Assembly: GCF_918698095.1 (NCBI RefSeq)
Contig: NZ_CAKKLY010000006.1
Span: 60,024-124,023 of the forward strand
Origin: Arthrobacter sp. Bi83
GTDB taxonomy: Bacteria > Actinomycetota > Actinomycetes > Actinomycetales > Micrococcaceae
Direction of reading: 5' to 3'
Length of the DNA: 64,000 bases
Below are positions 40,034-49,067 of the stretch, piece by piece (position 1 is the first letter of the stretch; each line of letters begins with the position of its first letter). Below the pieces are notes generated by a model, which was not told the DNA's origin, made no database searches, and saw only the letters and a list, made by a program, of their open reading frames with translations. A program made the translations under genes and the position numbers.

Positions 40034-41196
40034 TTGCCTATCGTTTCGCAGACCCGCCCGTTCGTCATCGGCGTGGACTGCCACGCCCGCACCCACACTT
40101 ACGCCATCATGGAGGCCAGCACTAAGCGACAGGTCGCGTGCGAGCAGTTCCCGACCACCCTGGCAGGGATTTCCCGCGCACTCGCCTGGGTAGGCCGAAG
40201 GACAGACGGCGATATGGGGTGTCTTTGGGCTGTTGAGGGTATCGGCTCATATGGGGCCCGTCTGGCCAAGGCAGTAGCGGACGCCGGTTACGACGTCGCC
40301 GAAGCTCCACCGATGAACGCCCGAGGCCGTCGGGGGCTGGGCAAATCGGACCCGTTGGACGCCACCGCCATCGGTACCGCTGTCCTTGGCTTGGAGGAGT
40401 CCCAACTCCGGGTTCCGCGACGGGATGAAGGAACCCGTGCCTGTCTCAGGATCCTGAGTACGGCACGGGATCAGCTGACGCGGGAACGAACAATGAACGT
40501 CAATGCACTCATCGCCCTCTCCGGGCCCATGACCTTGGAATCGACGCCCGTAAACCGCTGGTCCCCGCCCAGATCGCCACGATCACCAGATGGCGGGAAC
40601 GGCAGGAGCAGATGGAACTGGCGATCGCGCGCGAGGAAGCAGTTCGGTTGGCGCGTCGCGTTCTTGAAGTGACCACTCAGCTGGCCGCGAACCAGAAGCG
40701 CATGACAGGGCTGATTCAGCAAAGCCCCGCAGCGCCGCTGTTGGAGATGGTGGGCGCCGGCGCCGTTTCAGTCGCTGCCGTCCTGACGGCTTGGTCGCAT
40801 CCAGGAAGGGTTCGCAGCGAAGCTGCTTTCGCGTCACTGGCAGGGGTGAATCCCTTGCCGGCCTCAAGCGGTAACACTGTCCGTCACCGGCTCAACCGGG
40901 GCGGTGATAGGCGCCTCAACCGAGCCTTGCACACCATCACGATGACCCGGATGGTTCACCATCCCGGAACGCGGGAATACGTCGACAAACGCACCCAAGA
41001 AGGCCGCGGCTACCGCGAAATCCGAAGATCCCTCAAGCGCTACCTAGCCCGAACCCTCTACCGTCAGCTCAACACCCTTTACGCCTCTATGGATCCAGCC
41101 CGCCCAAATGTTGCAGGGGCAGAGCCCAGCCAACTCGTCGGAGCGTATCGCGATTCCGCGCCACGCCTAGCCCCCATCGCCGCCCCAGCGTCCTAG
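40034..41196 (+). pseudogene. IS110-family transposase, frameshifted
   Basis: The N-terminal RuvC-like DEDD half runs from TTG 40034 (GGAGG upstream) through FVIGVDCHARTHTYAI and RGLGKSDPLDATAIG to about 40530. Then the frame changes near CCCATGACCTTGG, after which DLGIDARKPLVPAQIATI and the rest continue in a frame shifted by one base (as from a 1-nt deletion) to 41196. The C-terminal Tnp_20 half has LAGVNPLPASSGNTVRHRLNRGGDRRLNRAL with the serine region. No slippery sequence is present, so this is a broken gene rather than programmed frameshifting. Confidence 0.85.
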
Positions 41197-41448
41197 CGCG
41201 ATGATCGCCTCACGCAAGGCAAGCCCGCGGTCGGTCAGCACGTAGGCCCGGGTGTTGTGCCGGAGGGGCAGACGGGACAGTACCCCGGCTGCTTCGAGCT
41301 CGCGCAGGCGGGTCGCGAGAATGTTCGTCGGCACTCCGAGGTCGCGCTGCAGATCGCCGTAGCGCTGCGGCCCGTCGAGCAGCCGCTCCACGATGAGCAA
41401 GGCCCACCGTGCTCCCACGATATCGAGGGCCGCAGCGAGGTCGCTCAC
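41167..41448 (-). CDS. HxlR-family regulator, probably 3'-truncated
   Basis: GTG at 41448 overlaps the VOC stop (GTGA) and is preferred over ATG 41478, giving 93 residues. The winged helix is intact: ALDIVGARWALLIVERLLDGPQRYGDLQRDL and PTNILATRLRELEAAGVLSRL. The protein ends abruptly at GRWGGDGG, where the family normally continues, and its last 30 bp overlap the antisense transposase end, so the IS110 insertion probably cut the 3' end. It should regulate its own operon through the palindrome at 41857. Confidence 0.8.
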   Translation of the reverse strand: MSDLAAALDIVGARWALLIVERLLDGPQRYGDLQRDLGVPTNILATRLRELEAAGVLSRLPLRHNTRAYVLTDRGLALREAIIALGRWGGDGG

Positions 41449-41858
41449 TCGGTCGGATCGGCGTCCGGTTTCATCCAAAACGGCGAGTAGTGGTAGCCGT
41501 CAGGGTCGTCGAACTGGCGCTGGTACATGAAGGGGTAGTCGTCGATATCACCGATCCGCCCGCCGGCGGCACCGGCGCGCTCGACGAGCTCATCGACCGC
41601 CTGACGGCTGCCGAGGTCGAACGAGACCGTGACCTTGGAGGGCGTATCGGGGCCGCCGACCAGCTCCTCGGCGCCGCCGACGCTCGCATACATCTCGCGG
41701 CTGCCGAGCATGACGTACTGCTCGGGGGCGATCGCGAAGCATGACACGTTGTGATCGGACATTTCTGGGTTGAGGGTCCAGCCCAGGGCGGTGTAGAAGG
41801 CGGTCGCGCGCTCGACGCTCTCGACCGGGCAGGTGATGAAAAGGCTCATGCTGCTCAT
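41445..41858 (-). CDS. VOC-family (glyoxalase/bleomycin-resistance fold) protein
   Basis: A 137-residue VOC protein: MSLFITCPVESVERATAFYTALGW, NVSCFAIAPEQYVMLG, VSFDLGSRQAVDELVERAGAAGG and YQRQFDDPDGYHYSPFWM with metal-ligand-type residues. The start ATG (41858) sits inside a 21-bp palindrome and has no ribosome site, so translation is probably leaderless. First gene of a two-gene operon with an HxlR regulator. Such proteins are dioxygenases, isomerases or binding proteins; the substrate is unknown. Confidence 0.8.
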   Translation of the reverse strand: MSSMSLFITCPVESVERATAFYTALGWTLNPEMSDHNVSCFAIAPEQYVMLGSREMYASVGGAEELVGGPDTPSKVTVSFDLGSRQAVDELVERAGAAGGRIGDIDDYPFMYQRQFDDPDGYHYSPFWMKPDADPTE

Positions 41859-41877
41859 ACTTGCAAAATGCAAGTAT
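41857..41877. promoter_or_regulatory. HxlR operator overlapping the VOC start codon
   Basis: ATACTTGCA (41857-41865), AAA, TGCAAGTAT (41869-41877): a perfect 9+9 inverted repeat. Its inner end contains the first two bases of the VOC start codon, so a bound repressor would cover the transcription and translation start. Confidence 0.75.
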
Positions 41878-42037
41878 GACGTCAAGATCTCGGGAGCGCG
41901 GTCCGCAACTTGCAGGCGTGAGGAACACGTTCAGAGGTACGCGGGATCTCGTTCACGTTTCGAGCTGTGACGTCCAGCGGTAAATGGCGGCGCTTTGGCG
42001 GCGCTATTTGTCGCGCTCCCATGGGCCAGCTGAAAAT

Positions 42038-42051
42038 TGTCTCGAAACCCT
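42038..42051 (+). repeat. Resolvase-type 14-mer, left copy
   Basis: TGTCTCGAAACCCT at 42038-42051 is identical and in the same orientation as 45331-45344, 3.3 kb away next to the serine recombinase gene. Here it continues as an inverted repeat TCGAAACCC/GGGATTCGA. Confidence 0.75.
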
Positions 42052-42140
42052 AGGGATTCGAGGCGTCTCATTGGACGAGCATTGATTGTCGTTGATTTCT
42101 TGGAACTGGGACCTTTTTGGCGGGACACCACCGCCAGGGA

Positions 42141-43121
<981 letters not shown>

Positions 43122-43146
43122 GCTGTGTTCTCCTTCGGTAGGGTTC

Positions 43147-43914
43147 TCAGGCTTGGGACGTGGGCATGGCCCACAGCTCAGCGATGGAGGATCGGCGGTG
43201 ACGGGTCACCATGTACGCGATGCTCTCGGCGATATCCTCCGGCTGCAGCTTCTCGGGGATGTTCTCGGCGTCGGAGACGGCGAGGTCGCCTTTGATGGTG
43301 TCGTTGTTGTGTGAGATCAGTTCTGTTTCGACTGCGCCGGGCTCGAGTACGCCGACCCGGACGTGCTTCTTCGTGATCTCCTGGCGGAGCGCTTCTGTGA
43401 AGCCGTTCACGCCGAACTTCGTCATGTTGTACGCGGCGAAGTTCGCCCACGCCTGCCGTCCGGCGATCGAGGAGATGTTGACGATGTCCGCGACGCCGCG
43501 CAGTTCGTCGTTCGCTGCAGCCAGCAGGTGCGGGAGTGCCGCCTTCGTCATGTAGAGCAGACCGCTCTGGTTGACTGCGATCATCCGTTCCCACTCGTCG
43601 ACCTCCTGATCGACGACCGGTCCGAGGAGCATGAGCCCGGCGTTGTTGATGAGAATGTCCAGGCGGCCGAATTGGTTTACAACCTCTGCTACGGCCTGTT
43701 CAGCCTGGGTTCGGTCGGTGATGTCAGCAGGAACGGCGTAGGCGGTGCCGCCGGCAGCCTCGATCTCGGCCACGAGTGTGTCGAGGCGGTCCTTGCGTCG
43801 GGCGACGACGGCGACGGACGCCCCCTGCTCGGCGAGGGCACGGGCGGCGGCGTCACCGATGCCGCTGCTGGCCCCGGTTACCAGGGCAACAGTTCCGATG
43901 AGTTTTTCTGTCAT
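43147..43914 (-). CDS. SDR-family NAD(P)-dependent oxidoreductase
   Basis: A 255-residue classical SDR. VALVTGASSGIGDAAA (about 8-23) is the cofactor motif, NNAGLM the structural NAG motif, VNISSIAGRQAW the catalytic Ser, YNMTKFG the Tyr-x-x-x-Lys. ATG 43914 gives the usual family start. Second in the XRE-SDR-AKR set. Paired SDR and AKR genes behind an XRE/MmyB regulator are a frequent actinobacterial arrangement, perhaps for detoxifying carbonyl compounds. Confidence 0.9.
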   Translation of the reverse strand: MTEKLIGTVALVTGASSGIGDAAARALAEQGASVAVVARRKDRLDTLVAEIEAAGGTAYAVPADITDRTQAEQAVAEVVNQFGRLDILINNAGLMLLGPVVDQEVDEWERMIAVNQSGLLYMTKAALPHLLAAANDELRGVADIVNISSIAGRQAWANFAAYNMTKFGVNGFTEALRQEITKKHVRVGVLEPGAVETELISHNNDTIKGDLAVSDAENIPEKLQPEDIAESIAYMVTRHRRSSIAELWAMPTSQA

Positions 43915-43967
43915 TGGTTGTTCTCTTTCATAGGGTTTTGGCTGAATTTGGGCAGCCGTCAGCAAAG

Positions 43968-43980
43968 TCCGTTCAACGGA
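43968..43980. promoter_or_regulatory. 13-bp palindrome upstream of the SDR gene
   Basis: TCCGTT-C-AACGGA, 54 bp upstream of the SDR start in the 131-bp gap to the XRE gene. Candidate binding site controlling the SDR-AKR operon. Confidence 0.4.
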
Positions 43981-44045
43981 GACTGTTAGCGGGTTGCCCG
44001 AATTGCTCGTTAAGTGGTTGCTACTGCTGTAAAGGCGGGGTCGTG

Positions 44046-45017
44046 TCAGTTATGTCGTTGTTCTGTCTTCCCCGCGTCTGGTTGGAGGGGCTGCGCCTGG
44101 GAACCGGCAGTTATGGCCGTTTCGTCTTCTGCGTCCTTGGTGGTGGACGGCCCCGCCGCCCAGCTGGCGAGGAACGCCAGCGCGCTTGCAGAGCCCGAGC
44201 CGGGCTCGGCGGTGAAGGTGAACAGGGTCTGGCCTTCGTCGCCGGGCAGGTGCAGCGTCTCGAACTGCAGGGACAGGTCCCCGGCAACCGCGTGATGGAA
44301 GCGCTTGGTTCCCGTGGTGTGGATCCTTACGTCATGCCCCGCCCAGAGCGCGGCGAACAGGCCGCTGCGGGTAGTGAGCTCCCCAATCAGTTCGTTCAAT
44401 ACCCGGTCGTGCGGGTTCCGGCCAGCTTCCAGGCGCAGCATGGCTACCGTGGTGCCGGCCACCGCGTTCCAGTCCGGGTACAGGTCCCCGGCGCGTGGAT
44501 CGAGGAAGAGATAGCGTGCCTGGTTCGGCGGCCTGCCCGGAAGGTCGTGGCCGAAGGACACCTCGGAGTTGAACACATCCGCATACAGCGCCCTGCCCAG
44601 CAGGTTGGCTGCGAGCACGTCCGAGCGGCCGTTCTGCACCAGCGCGGCTGCCCCGCTCATCCCGTCCAGCAGGCGTAGCACCCCGGGGCGGACCCGCTGC
44701 TGGGATGGCTTCCCGGGCGTCCGGCGTGCCGGTGTATTGGCGGTCCGGGCCAGGTCCATCAGATGGGCCCGCTCGGCCTCATCCAGCTGAAGGGCCGAAG
44801 CCACGGCCTCAAGGACCGAGTCGGAGACACCGCGGAGGCTGCCGCGTTCCAGCCGGGTGTAGTAGTCGGTGCTCACGCCGGCAAGCTGCGCCACTTCCTC
44901 TCGCCGCAGGCCCGGCACCCGGCGCAGTTCCCCGTAGCTGGGGACACCCGCCCGCTCCGGGCTGATCTTCGCGCGGCGCGAGATCAGGAACTCACGGATG
45001 TCTTCTCCTCTGTCCAC
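44046..45017 (-). CDS. XRE-family regulator with MmyB-like ligand domain
   Basis: A 323-residue regulator. HTH at about 10-70: ELRRVPGLRREEVAQLAGVSTDYYTRLERGSL. The C-terminal MmyB-like domain (about 100-260) carries VRPGVLRLLDGM, AALVQNGRSDVLAANLLGRALY and FAALWAGHDVRIHTTGTKRFHHAVAG. GTG 45017 is preferred; GTG 45026 is in frame too. MmyB-type proteins bind fatty-acid-like ligands and regulate neighbouring oxidoreductases, here the SDR and AKR genes downstream. A 15-bp palindrome upstream is its likely own operator. Confidence 0.85.
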   Translation of the reverse strand: MDRGEDIREFLISRRAKISPERAGVPSYGELRRVPGLRREEVAQLAGVSTDYYTRLERGSLRGVSDSVLEAVASALQLDEAERAHLMDLARTANTPARRTPGKPSQQRVRPGVLRLLDGMSGAAALVQNGRSDVLAANLLGRALYADVFNSEVSFGHDLPGRPPNQARYLFLDPRAGDLYPDWNAVAGTTVAMLRLEAGRNPHDRVLNELIGELTTRSGLFAALWAGHDVRIHTTGTKRFHHAVAGDLSLQFETLHLPGDEGQTLFTFTAEPGSGSASALAFLASWAAGPSTTKDAEDETAITAGSQAQPLQPDAGKTEQRHN

Positions 45018-45053
45018 ATCCCCCACGCTACGCACCGTGACCCGGCAGTGGCA

Positions 45054-45068
45054 GTGTCTGTTAGACAC
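45054..45068. promoter_or_regulatory. 15-bp palindrome upstream of the XRE gene
   Basis: GTGTCT-GTT-AGACAC, 37 bp upstream of the GTG start. A perfect 6+6 inverted repeat with 3-bp spacer, suited to a dimeric XRE autorepressor. Confidence 0.55.
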
Positions 45069-45330
45069 CCCCAGTGGCGTCAGGACGTCCGACAGGTGGG
45101 AACCGTAGAACTGTTTCTGCTACTCGGTTCAGCTGATCATGTATGGCGACCGTTTTAGGCCGTTGTTGAGGTGCGGCGTGTGGTCCTGAAAGCCTTCGAT
45201 GAAGGGGCGGGCAGTCTCGTAACCCTTGAGATACGAGGCGTCTTGTCCAAGGGGAAACACCGCCGTCCGTATGGTTCTAGTTCCTGTGCAATCACGTGGC
45301 TTTCCCAGCACCAGGCCGTTCTCATAACTA
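45069..45330. other. Gene-free stretch before the recombinase
   Basis: No gene is supported. A 60-codon minus-strand frame (45129-45311) has no recognised motif, and its codon use is ordinary noise. This stretch lies between the XRE operator and the resolvase-like site. Confidence 0.4.
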
Positions 45331-45382
45331 TGTCTCGAAACCCTCTGCTCGAATCGGCATACTAATCATTAGTTACGAGACA
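45331..45382. promoter_or_regulatory. res-like recombination site upstream of the serine recombinase
   Basis: TGTCTCGAAAC (45331-45341) and GTTACGAGACA (45372-45382) form an inverted pair with one mismatch, enclosing 30 bp with the palindrome ACTAATCATTAGT (45361-45373). Serine resolvases bind such paired half-sites just upstream of their own genes. The first 14 bases recur at 42038. Confidence 0.6.
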
Positions 45383-45397
45383 CACTCGGAGGCAGGC

Positions 45398-45994
45398 ATG
45401 TCGAAACTTATTGGGTACGCACGCGTTTCGACACGGCAGCAGTCCACAGACCGGCAGCGGACGGATCTCCTGGCCGCCGGCGTTCGACACGATGACCTGT
45501 ACATCGACCATGGAGTCCCCGGAGCACGCGCATCGCGACCACAGTTCGACCGAGCACTGGACGCGCTTATGGAAGGTGACACCCTCGTCGTCACGACGTT
45601 GGACCGGCTCGGCCGATCCACCCAAAACATGCTCGCCCTCGCCGATGAACTCCGCGGCAGAGGCGCCGGTCTACGTGTGCTGAACCTGGGCGGAGGCGAC
45701 GTCGACACTGCAACACCGATGGGCTCAATGTTGTTCACGATCATGGCCGCCCTCGCGCAGATGGAACATGAGATCAATCGCGAACGCGTGACGGATTCCA
45801 TCAACAAGCGTCGCGAGGCTGGCCTCGGCCTGGGTGGCCGGCCCCGCCGGATCACTGATAGCCAGATTCGGAATGCTGTCCGATTGGTCAAAGTTGGAGA
45901 GCCCGCGGCGCAGGTTGCCAGGGACTTGAGAATGTCCCGAGCAACTTTCTACAGGCGGTCACGAGCCCTTGCCGACCAGCAGGGTGCCATTTAG
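45398..45994 (+). CDS. serine recombinase (resolvase/invertase family)
   Basis: A 198-residue small serine recombinase: catalytic domain MSKLIGYARVSTRQQSTDRQ with the nucleophile Ser10, DGVPGARASRP-type loop HGVPGARASRPQFDRAL, LDRLGRSTQNMLAL, then an HTH_7 domain (about 145-190, GEPAAQVARDLRMSRATFYRR). GGAGG precedes the ATG. No Tn3 transposase is present, so it is a lone resolvase or an invertase acting on the flanking sites. Confidence 0.95.
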   Translation: MSKLIGYARVSTRQQSTDRQRTDLLAAGVRHDDLYIDHGVPGARASRPQFDRALDALMEGDTLVVTTLDRLGRSTQNMLALADELRGRGAGLRVLNLGGGDVDTATPMGSMLFTIMAALAQMEHEINRERVTDSINKRREAGLGLGGRPRRITDSQIRNAVRLVKVGEPAAQVARDLRMSRATFYRRSRALADQQGAI

Positions 45995-46168
45995 CACCAC
46001 AAAAATCGGCCATATCGCGCCGCATTGGCACCCGACTCCGTTGCGGGAGTGGGAGCGGTGATGTCTTGAAACGCAGTGCCCTTTTATAACGCTGGTGTCT
46101 TTCCTCTGCCCCATTGAGAGCGCCCGGCGAACTTCCGCGGTGCACAGCGCTGGGCGCTGTGTGACGGT
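45995..46168. other. Gene-free stretch after the recombinase
   Basis: No gene, promoter or terminator is evident between the recombinase stop and structured repeat copy 3. The bases just before the repeat differ from the flanks of copies 1 and 2. Confidence 0.4.
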
Positions 46169-46405
46169 CCTCGCTTCGCTCGGGCTGTAAAAGCATTTTT
46201 CTTGTTTTGGCTGCTGTCCCAAGGGATTGTACGTACCCGCTCCGGCCCGTCTAGCCCCTCCGTGAACTCCGGGGCCTGCATGCCGGGAATTTCCCTCCGG
46301 CGCTCCTGCGTCGCTGACTTCCTCCGGAATTTCCCGGCCCTTGCCCAAGGGTAGACAGGCCTCCGTCGGGCACAGCTCCGCAAGCTTCGCCAGCAGCCAA
46401 AACAA
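46169..46405 (+). ncRNA. Structured repeat, copy 3 (complete)
   Basis: A 237-nt element closed by a perfect 15-bp stem, TTGTTTTGGCTGCTG (46202-46216) with CAGCAGCCAAAACAA (46391-46405). Internal stems are GCCGGGAA-TTCC (46282-46294) with GGAA-TTCCCGGC (46326-46338) and TGCCC (46342-46346) with GGGCA (46368-46372). Sequence of these arms differs from copy 2 but pairing is kept. The boxes GCTCGGGCTGTA, GGATTGTACGTACCCGCT and CTCCGTCGGGCACAGCT are shared. Confidence 0.55.
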
Positions 46406-46407
46406 CT

Positions 46408-46511
46408 GGGGGAGAGGGGAAGCTGGCCGGTCACCTAAGCCGCCCCCGCACCCGTTCCCACCCGCTTGACAGACATAGAAGCATCGGGGGAGGAGGGAAG
46501 CTGGCCGGTCA
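46408..46511 (+). repeat. Direct repeat of about 26 bp
   Basis: A G-rich unit ending GGGAAGCTGGCCGGTCA occurs at 46408-46433 and 46486-46511, just downstream of structured repeat copy 3 and before a small gene. Confidence 0.7.
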
Positions 46512-46549
46512 GCCAGGCCGCCGCCGCCCCACCTGGAAGGAACACAACC

Positions 46550-46663
46550 ATGAGCGAAAAGAAGTCTCGCGAGCCCTACTCGGGAACGCCGAGCGAGAGG
46601 GGGCCGCCCCTAACCGACCCGCAGGAGTCCGTTGACAACATCATTGAGATTCGTTCGGGATGA
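46550..46663 (+). CDS. 37-residue small hydrophilic protein
   Basis: ATG 46550 preceded by GGAAGGA opens a 37-residue hydrophilic protein (MSEKKSREPYSGTPSERG...). No family recognised; no membrane segment or Cys. The good ribosome site is the main support. Confidence 0.45.
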   Translation: MSEKKSREPYSGTPSERGPPLTDPQESVDNIIEIRSG

Positions 46664-46736
46664 GTGGCAGCACCTGGACGCACCCGCCGAGCCGAGGCGT
46701 CGGGTGCTCGCCACCCTGGCAAGGGCCGACACACAA

Positions 46737-46799
46737 AGGCGGCCCCGCACCGCATGAGCGGTCCCTGAGCGGGTCCGTTCGTGCGGGGCAGGGCCGCCT
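46737..46799 (-). terminator. Terminator after asd
   Basis: AGGCGGCCCCGCAC (46737-46750) pairs with GTGCGGGG-AGGGCCGCCT (46781-46799) with a small bulge around a GC-rich loop. It lies 11 bp past the asd stop. No strong U-run on either strand. Confidence 0.65.
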
Positions 46800-46809
46800 G
46801 AGGGGGTGG

Positions 46810-47940
46810 CTAAAGAGTCCCGGTGGCGATGTTCAGCATGCGCCGCAGGGGCTCAGCCGCACCCCAGAGAAGCTGGTCGCCCACGGTGAAGGCGCTGATG
46901 TACTGCGGCCCCATCTCGAGCTTGCGGATGCGACCCACGGGAATGTCCAACGTGCCCGAGGCTGCCACCGGAGTGAGCTCAGCCATCGAGGCTTCCTTGC
47001 TGTTGGGCACAACCTTGGCCCACTCGTTGTCCTCGTCAAGCAGCTTCTCGATCTCGGCGACGGACAGGTCTTCGCGCAGCTTGAGCGTGAGCGCCTGTGA
47101 GTGGGAGCGCATGGCGCCGATCCGGATGCACAGTCCGTCCATAATGACGTGGTTCTCGTCGGAGGTACCGAGGATCTTGTTGGTCTCCACCCCGGCCTTC
47201 CACTCTTCCTTGGACTGGCCGTTGCCCAGGTCCGCGTCAATCCAGGGGATCAGGGACCCAGCCAGCGGCACACCGAACTGTGTGGCGTCGACGCCTGTGC
47301 GCTGGTGGGCAAGCACCTTGCGGTCGATGTCCAGAATGGCCGACGCTGGGTCGTTAAGTTCCGTGCTGACCTCGGCATTGAGCGTGCCAAACTGGCTGAG
47401 CAGTTCGCGCATGTGCCGGGCGCCGCCGCCGGACGCCGCCTGGTAGGTCATGGACGTGCCCCACTCGACGAGGCCGTTCTTGAACAGTCCGCCAAGGCCC
47501 ATGAGCATGCAGGACACGGTGCAGTTGCCGCCGATGAAGTCCTTGGTGCCGTTGACGAGGCCCTTGTCGATGACGTCGCGGTTGATGGGGTCCAGCACGA
47601 TGATCGAGTCGTCGTTCATGCGCAGGGTGGACGCGGCGTCGATCCACAGGCCATCCCAGCCGCGGCTGCGCAGCTCGCCGTGGACCTGCTTGGTGTAGTC
47701 CCCGCCCTGGGCGGTGACGATAATCGGCAGCTTGGCCAGCGTCTCGACGTCGAACGCGTCCTCGAGCTTGCCTGCCCCTTCAGCGAAGGAGGGGGCGGCA
47801 CCTCCCGCGTTCGAGGTGGAAAAAAACACCGGGTTGATGGTGGCGAAGTCGCCCTCATCCTGCATGCGCTGCATCAGGACGGAACCGACCATGCCACGCC
47901 AACCGACAAGTCCAACGGACGGAGTAGCTGCTGTAGTCAT
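46810..47940 (-). CDS. asd: aspartate-semialdehyde dehydrogenase
   Basis: A 376-residue NADPH-dependent enzyme that reduces aspartyl phosphate to aspartate semialdehyde for lysine, threonine, methionine and diaminopimelate. [18 protein letters not shown] binds [13 protein letters not shown] carries the active-site Cys140, [15 protein letters not shown] and the late SHSQALT follow. The sequence resembles the E. coli (gamma-proteobacterial) type rather than the shorter form of corynebacteria and mycobacteria. TAAACT lies 6 nt before the ATG (leaderless). Confidence 0.95.
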   Translation of the reverse strand: MTTAATPSVGLVGWRGMVGSVLMQRMQDEGDFATINPVFFSTSNAGGAAPSFAEGAGKLEDAFDVETLAKLPIIVTAQGGDYTKQVHGELRSRGWDGLWIDAASTLRMNDDSIIVLDPINRDVIDKGLVNGTKDFIGGNCTVSCMLMGLGGLFKNGLVEWGTSMTYQAASGGGARHMRELLSQFGTLNAEVSTELNDPASAILDIDRKVLAHQRTGVDATQFGVPLAGSLIPWIDADLGNGQSKEEWKAGVETNKILGTSDENHVIMDGLCIRIGAMRSHSQALTLKLREDLSVAEIEKLLDEDNEWAKVVPNSKEASMAELTPVAASGTLDIPVGRIRKLEMGPQYISAFTVGDQLLWGAAEPLRRMLNIATGTL

Positions 47941-48016
47941 TCGTTCAGTTTAGACTTCGGAACCGGCACGGCGCAGTCGGTTACGTCACTCCCTGCCCGC
48001 GATCGGAATGGCGACG

Positions 48017-48424
48017 TTACGCAACCGGCCGGGCAAGATTGCGGGCCTTGCGAAGCTTCTCTGCCCGTCGCTCCTTGAAATAGCTGGCCCAAGCGAAAGT
48101 GAAGGGAAAGAGGCAGGCGGGAAAGACCCACCATATTTCGCCAAGAATGTGCCACGAACCCTGGATGGCGATCTGGACGACGCCGTAAATGAGGCCTCCC
48201 AGGCAGGCAGTGAGGAGGATGGCGAGGAAGAGCAGGCCGCCGGAGCTGTTCACGGGCTTGACCAAGCCGCCGCCGTCGTCTTTGCGAACACCGTATTCGG
48301 CTGGCGTGTAGCCCACCATCTCGCCATTCTCCGCCCTGCGGTAGATCAGCTGGCCGTCTGATGGGCTGGACGGCACGTAGCCCGGTTCCTGGGGTACTCC
48401 CTCACTTCGCCTAGCCACGGGCAT
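48017..48424 (-). CDS. two-helix membrane protein of the WXG cluster
   Basis: A 135-residue protein: hydrophilic N-terminus (MPVARRSEGVPQEPGY...), two transmembrane helices near 66-88 and 94-116 (FLAILLTACLGGLIYGVVQIA, WWVFPACLFPFTFAWASYF) and a basic C-terminal KERRAEKLRKARN. The start (ATG 48424 or GTG 48418) overlaps the stop of the upstream gene. Last gene of the WXG cluster. No known family; an immunity or secretion accessory role is only a possibility. Confidence 0.65.
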   Translation of the reverse strand: MPVARRSEGVPQEPGYVPSSPSDGQLIYRRAENGEMVGYTPAEYGVRKDDGGGLVKPVNSSGGLLFLAILLTACLGGLIYGVVQIAIQGSWHILGEIWWVFPACLFPFTFAWASYFKERRAEKLRKARNLARPVA

Positions 48425-49058
48425 CTTCAATCGCTGCCAGAAGCCCGGCGTCGTCCAGGCCCGGGGATTCGGCGACCTCGTCCTTGTCGAAGTCCGGGAT
48501 GCCGGTAGTCCAGGTCTCACCTTCACGCCGGATCAGCAGGTGCCGTTCGGCGTCGAGCGTCTTGAAAACGAGGTAGGCGGAACCGCCGTCGTTCTGCTCG
48601 ACATGCCGGCGGACGACACGAAGCGTCGCCTCTGCGGAAGTAATGACGGGATCCTGGGCGAAAACGAACCAGGTCCCCAGCAGCCGGGGCTGAAGCATCA
48701 GCGCCACCCCGGGTGCCTCCAGCAGCACCACGTTGTCCATGGCATCGCCGGTCAGAAGCGAGATCTCGGTCCACGTGGTCGCCTTGCCGAGGGCGGTAGC
48801 CACAGCCGCCGCGACGCCGGTCACTCCCAGGTCACCGTCCTCATCCACCGAGGCCAGATCCCGCGCCATCAGCGAGGAAGCCCCGGCCGTGGACAGCGTC
48901 ACATCATCCACGACCTCCTCGGCGCGGAAAACGCTGACGGAACGGTCCCTGGCCGGCCCCTCAAACACGTTGAGCAGGTAGGCAAACTCGCCCACGCCGA
49001 ACCCGATGACGTCGATGCCGAGCCTGGGCTCCTGCTGGGTTTCGTCCTGAACACTCAT
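48411..49058 (-). CDS. hypothetical protein of the WXG cluster
   Basis: A 215-residue soluble, acidic protein beginning MSVQDETQQEPRLGIDVIGFGVGEF. Segments such as VVLLEAPGVALMLQPRLLGTWFVF and DAERHLLIRREGETWTTGIPDFD suggest a mixed alpha/beta fold. No catalytic motif is seen. It follows the WXG-type gene by 9 bp, which suits a chaperone, EspG-like binding protein or immunity protein. Confidence 0.6.
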   Translation of the reverse strand: MSVQDETQQEPRLGIDVIGFGVGEFAYLLNVFEGPARDRSVSVFRAEEVVDDVTLSTAGASSLMARDLASVDEDGDLGVTGVAAAVATALGKATTWTEISLLTGDAMDNVVLLEAPGVALMLQPRLLGTWFVFAQDPVITSAEATLRVVRRHVEQNDGGSAYLVFKTLDAERHLLIRREGETWTTGIPDFDKDEVAESPGLDDAGLLAAIEDARG

Positions 49059-49067
49059 ATTCGTCTC

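Larger units (their letters stand above)
39742..41200 (+). mobile_element. IS110-family insertion sequence (inactive by frameshift)
   Basis: Comprises about 290 bp of noncoding DNA and a transposase reading frame broken once. IS110 elements lack terminal inverted repeats, so the ends are estimates: the left end abuts the 3' edge of structured repeat copy 2, and the right end falls near the HxlR gene 3' end at about 41170-41200. Confidence 0.7.

Noticed and set aside
40520..40545. Programmed frameshifting in the IS110 transposase
   Set aside because: No slippery heptamer or following stem was found, and IS110 transposases are single-frame proteins.
45129..45311. 60-codon minus-strand frame before the recombinase
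   Set aside because: No motif, no ribosome site, and it lies in a region with other non-coding signals.
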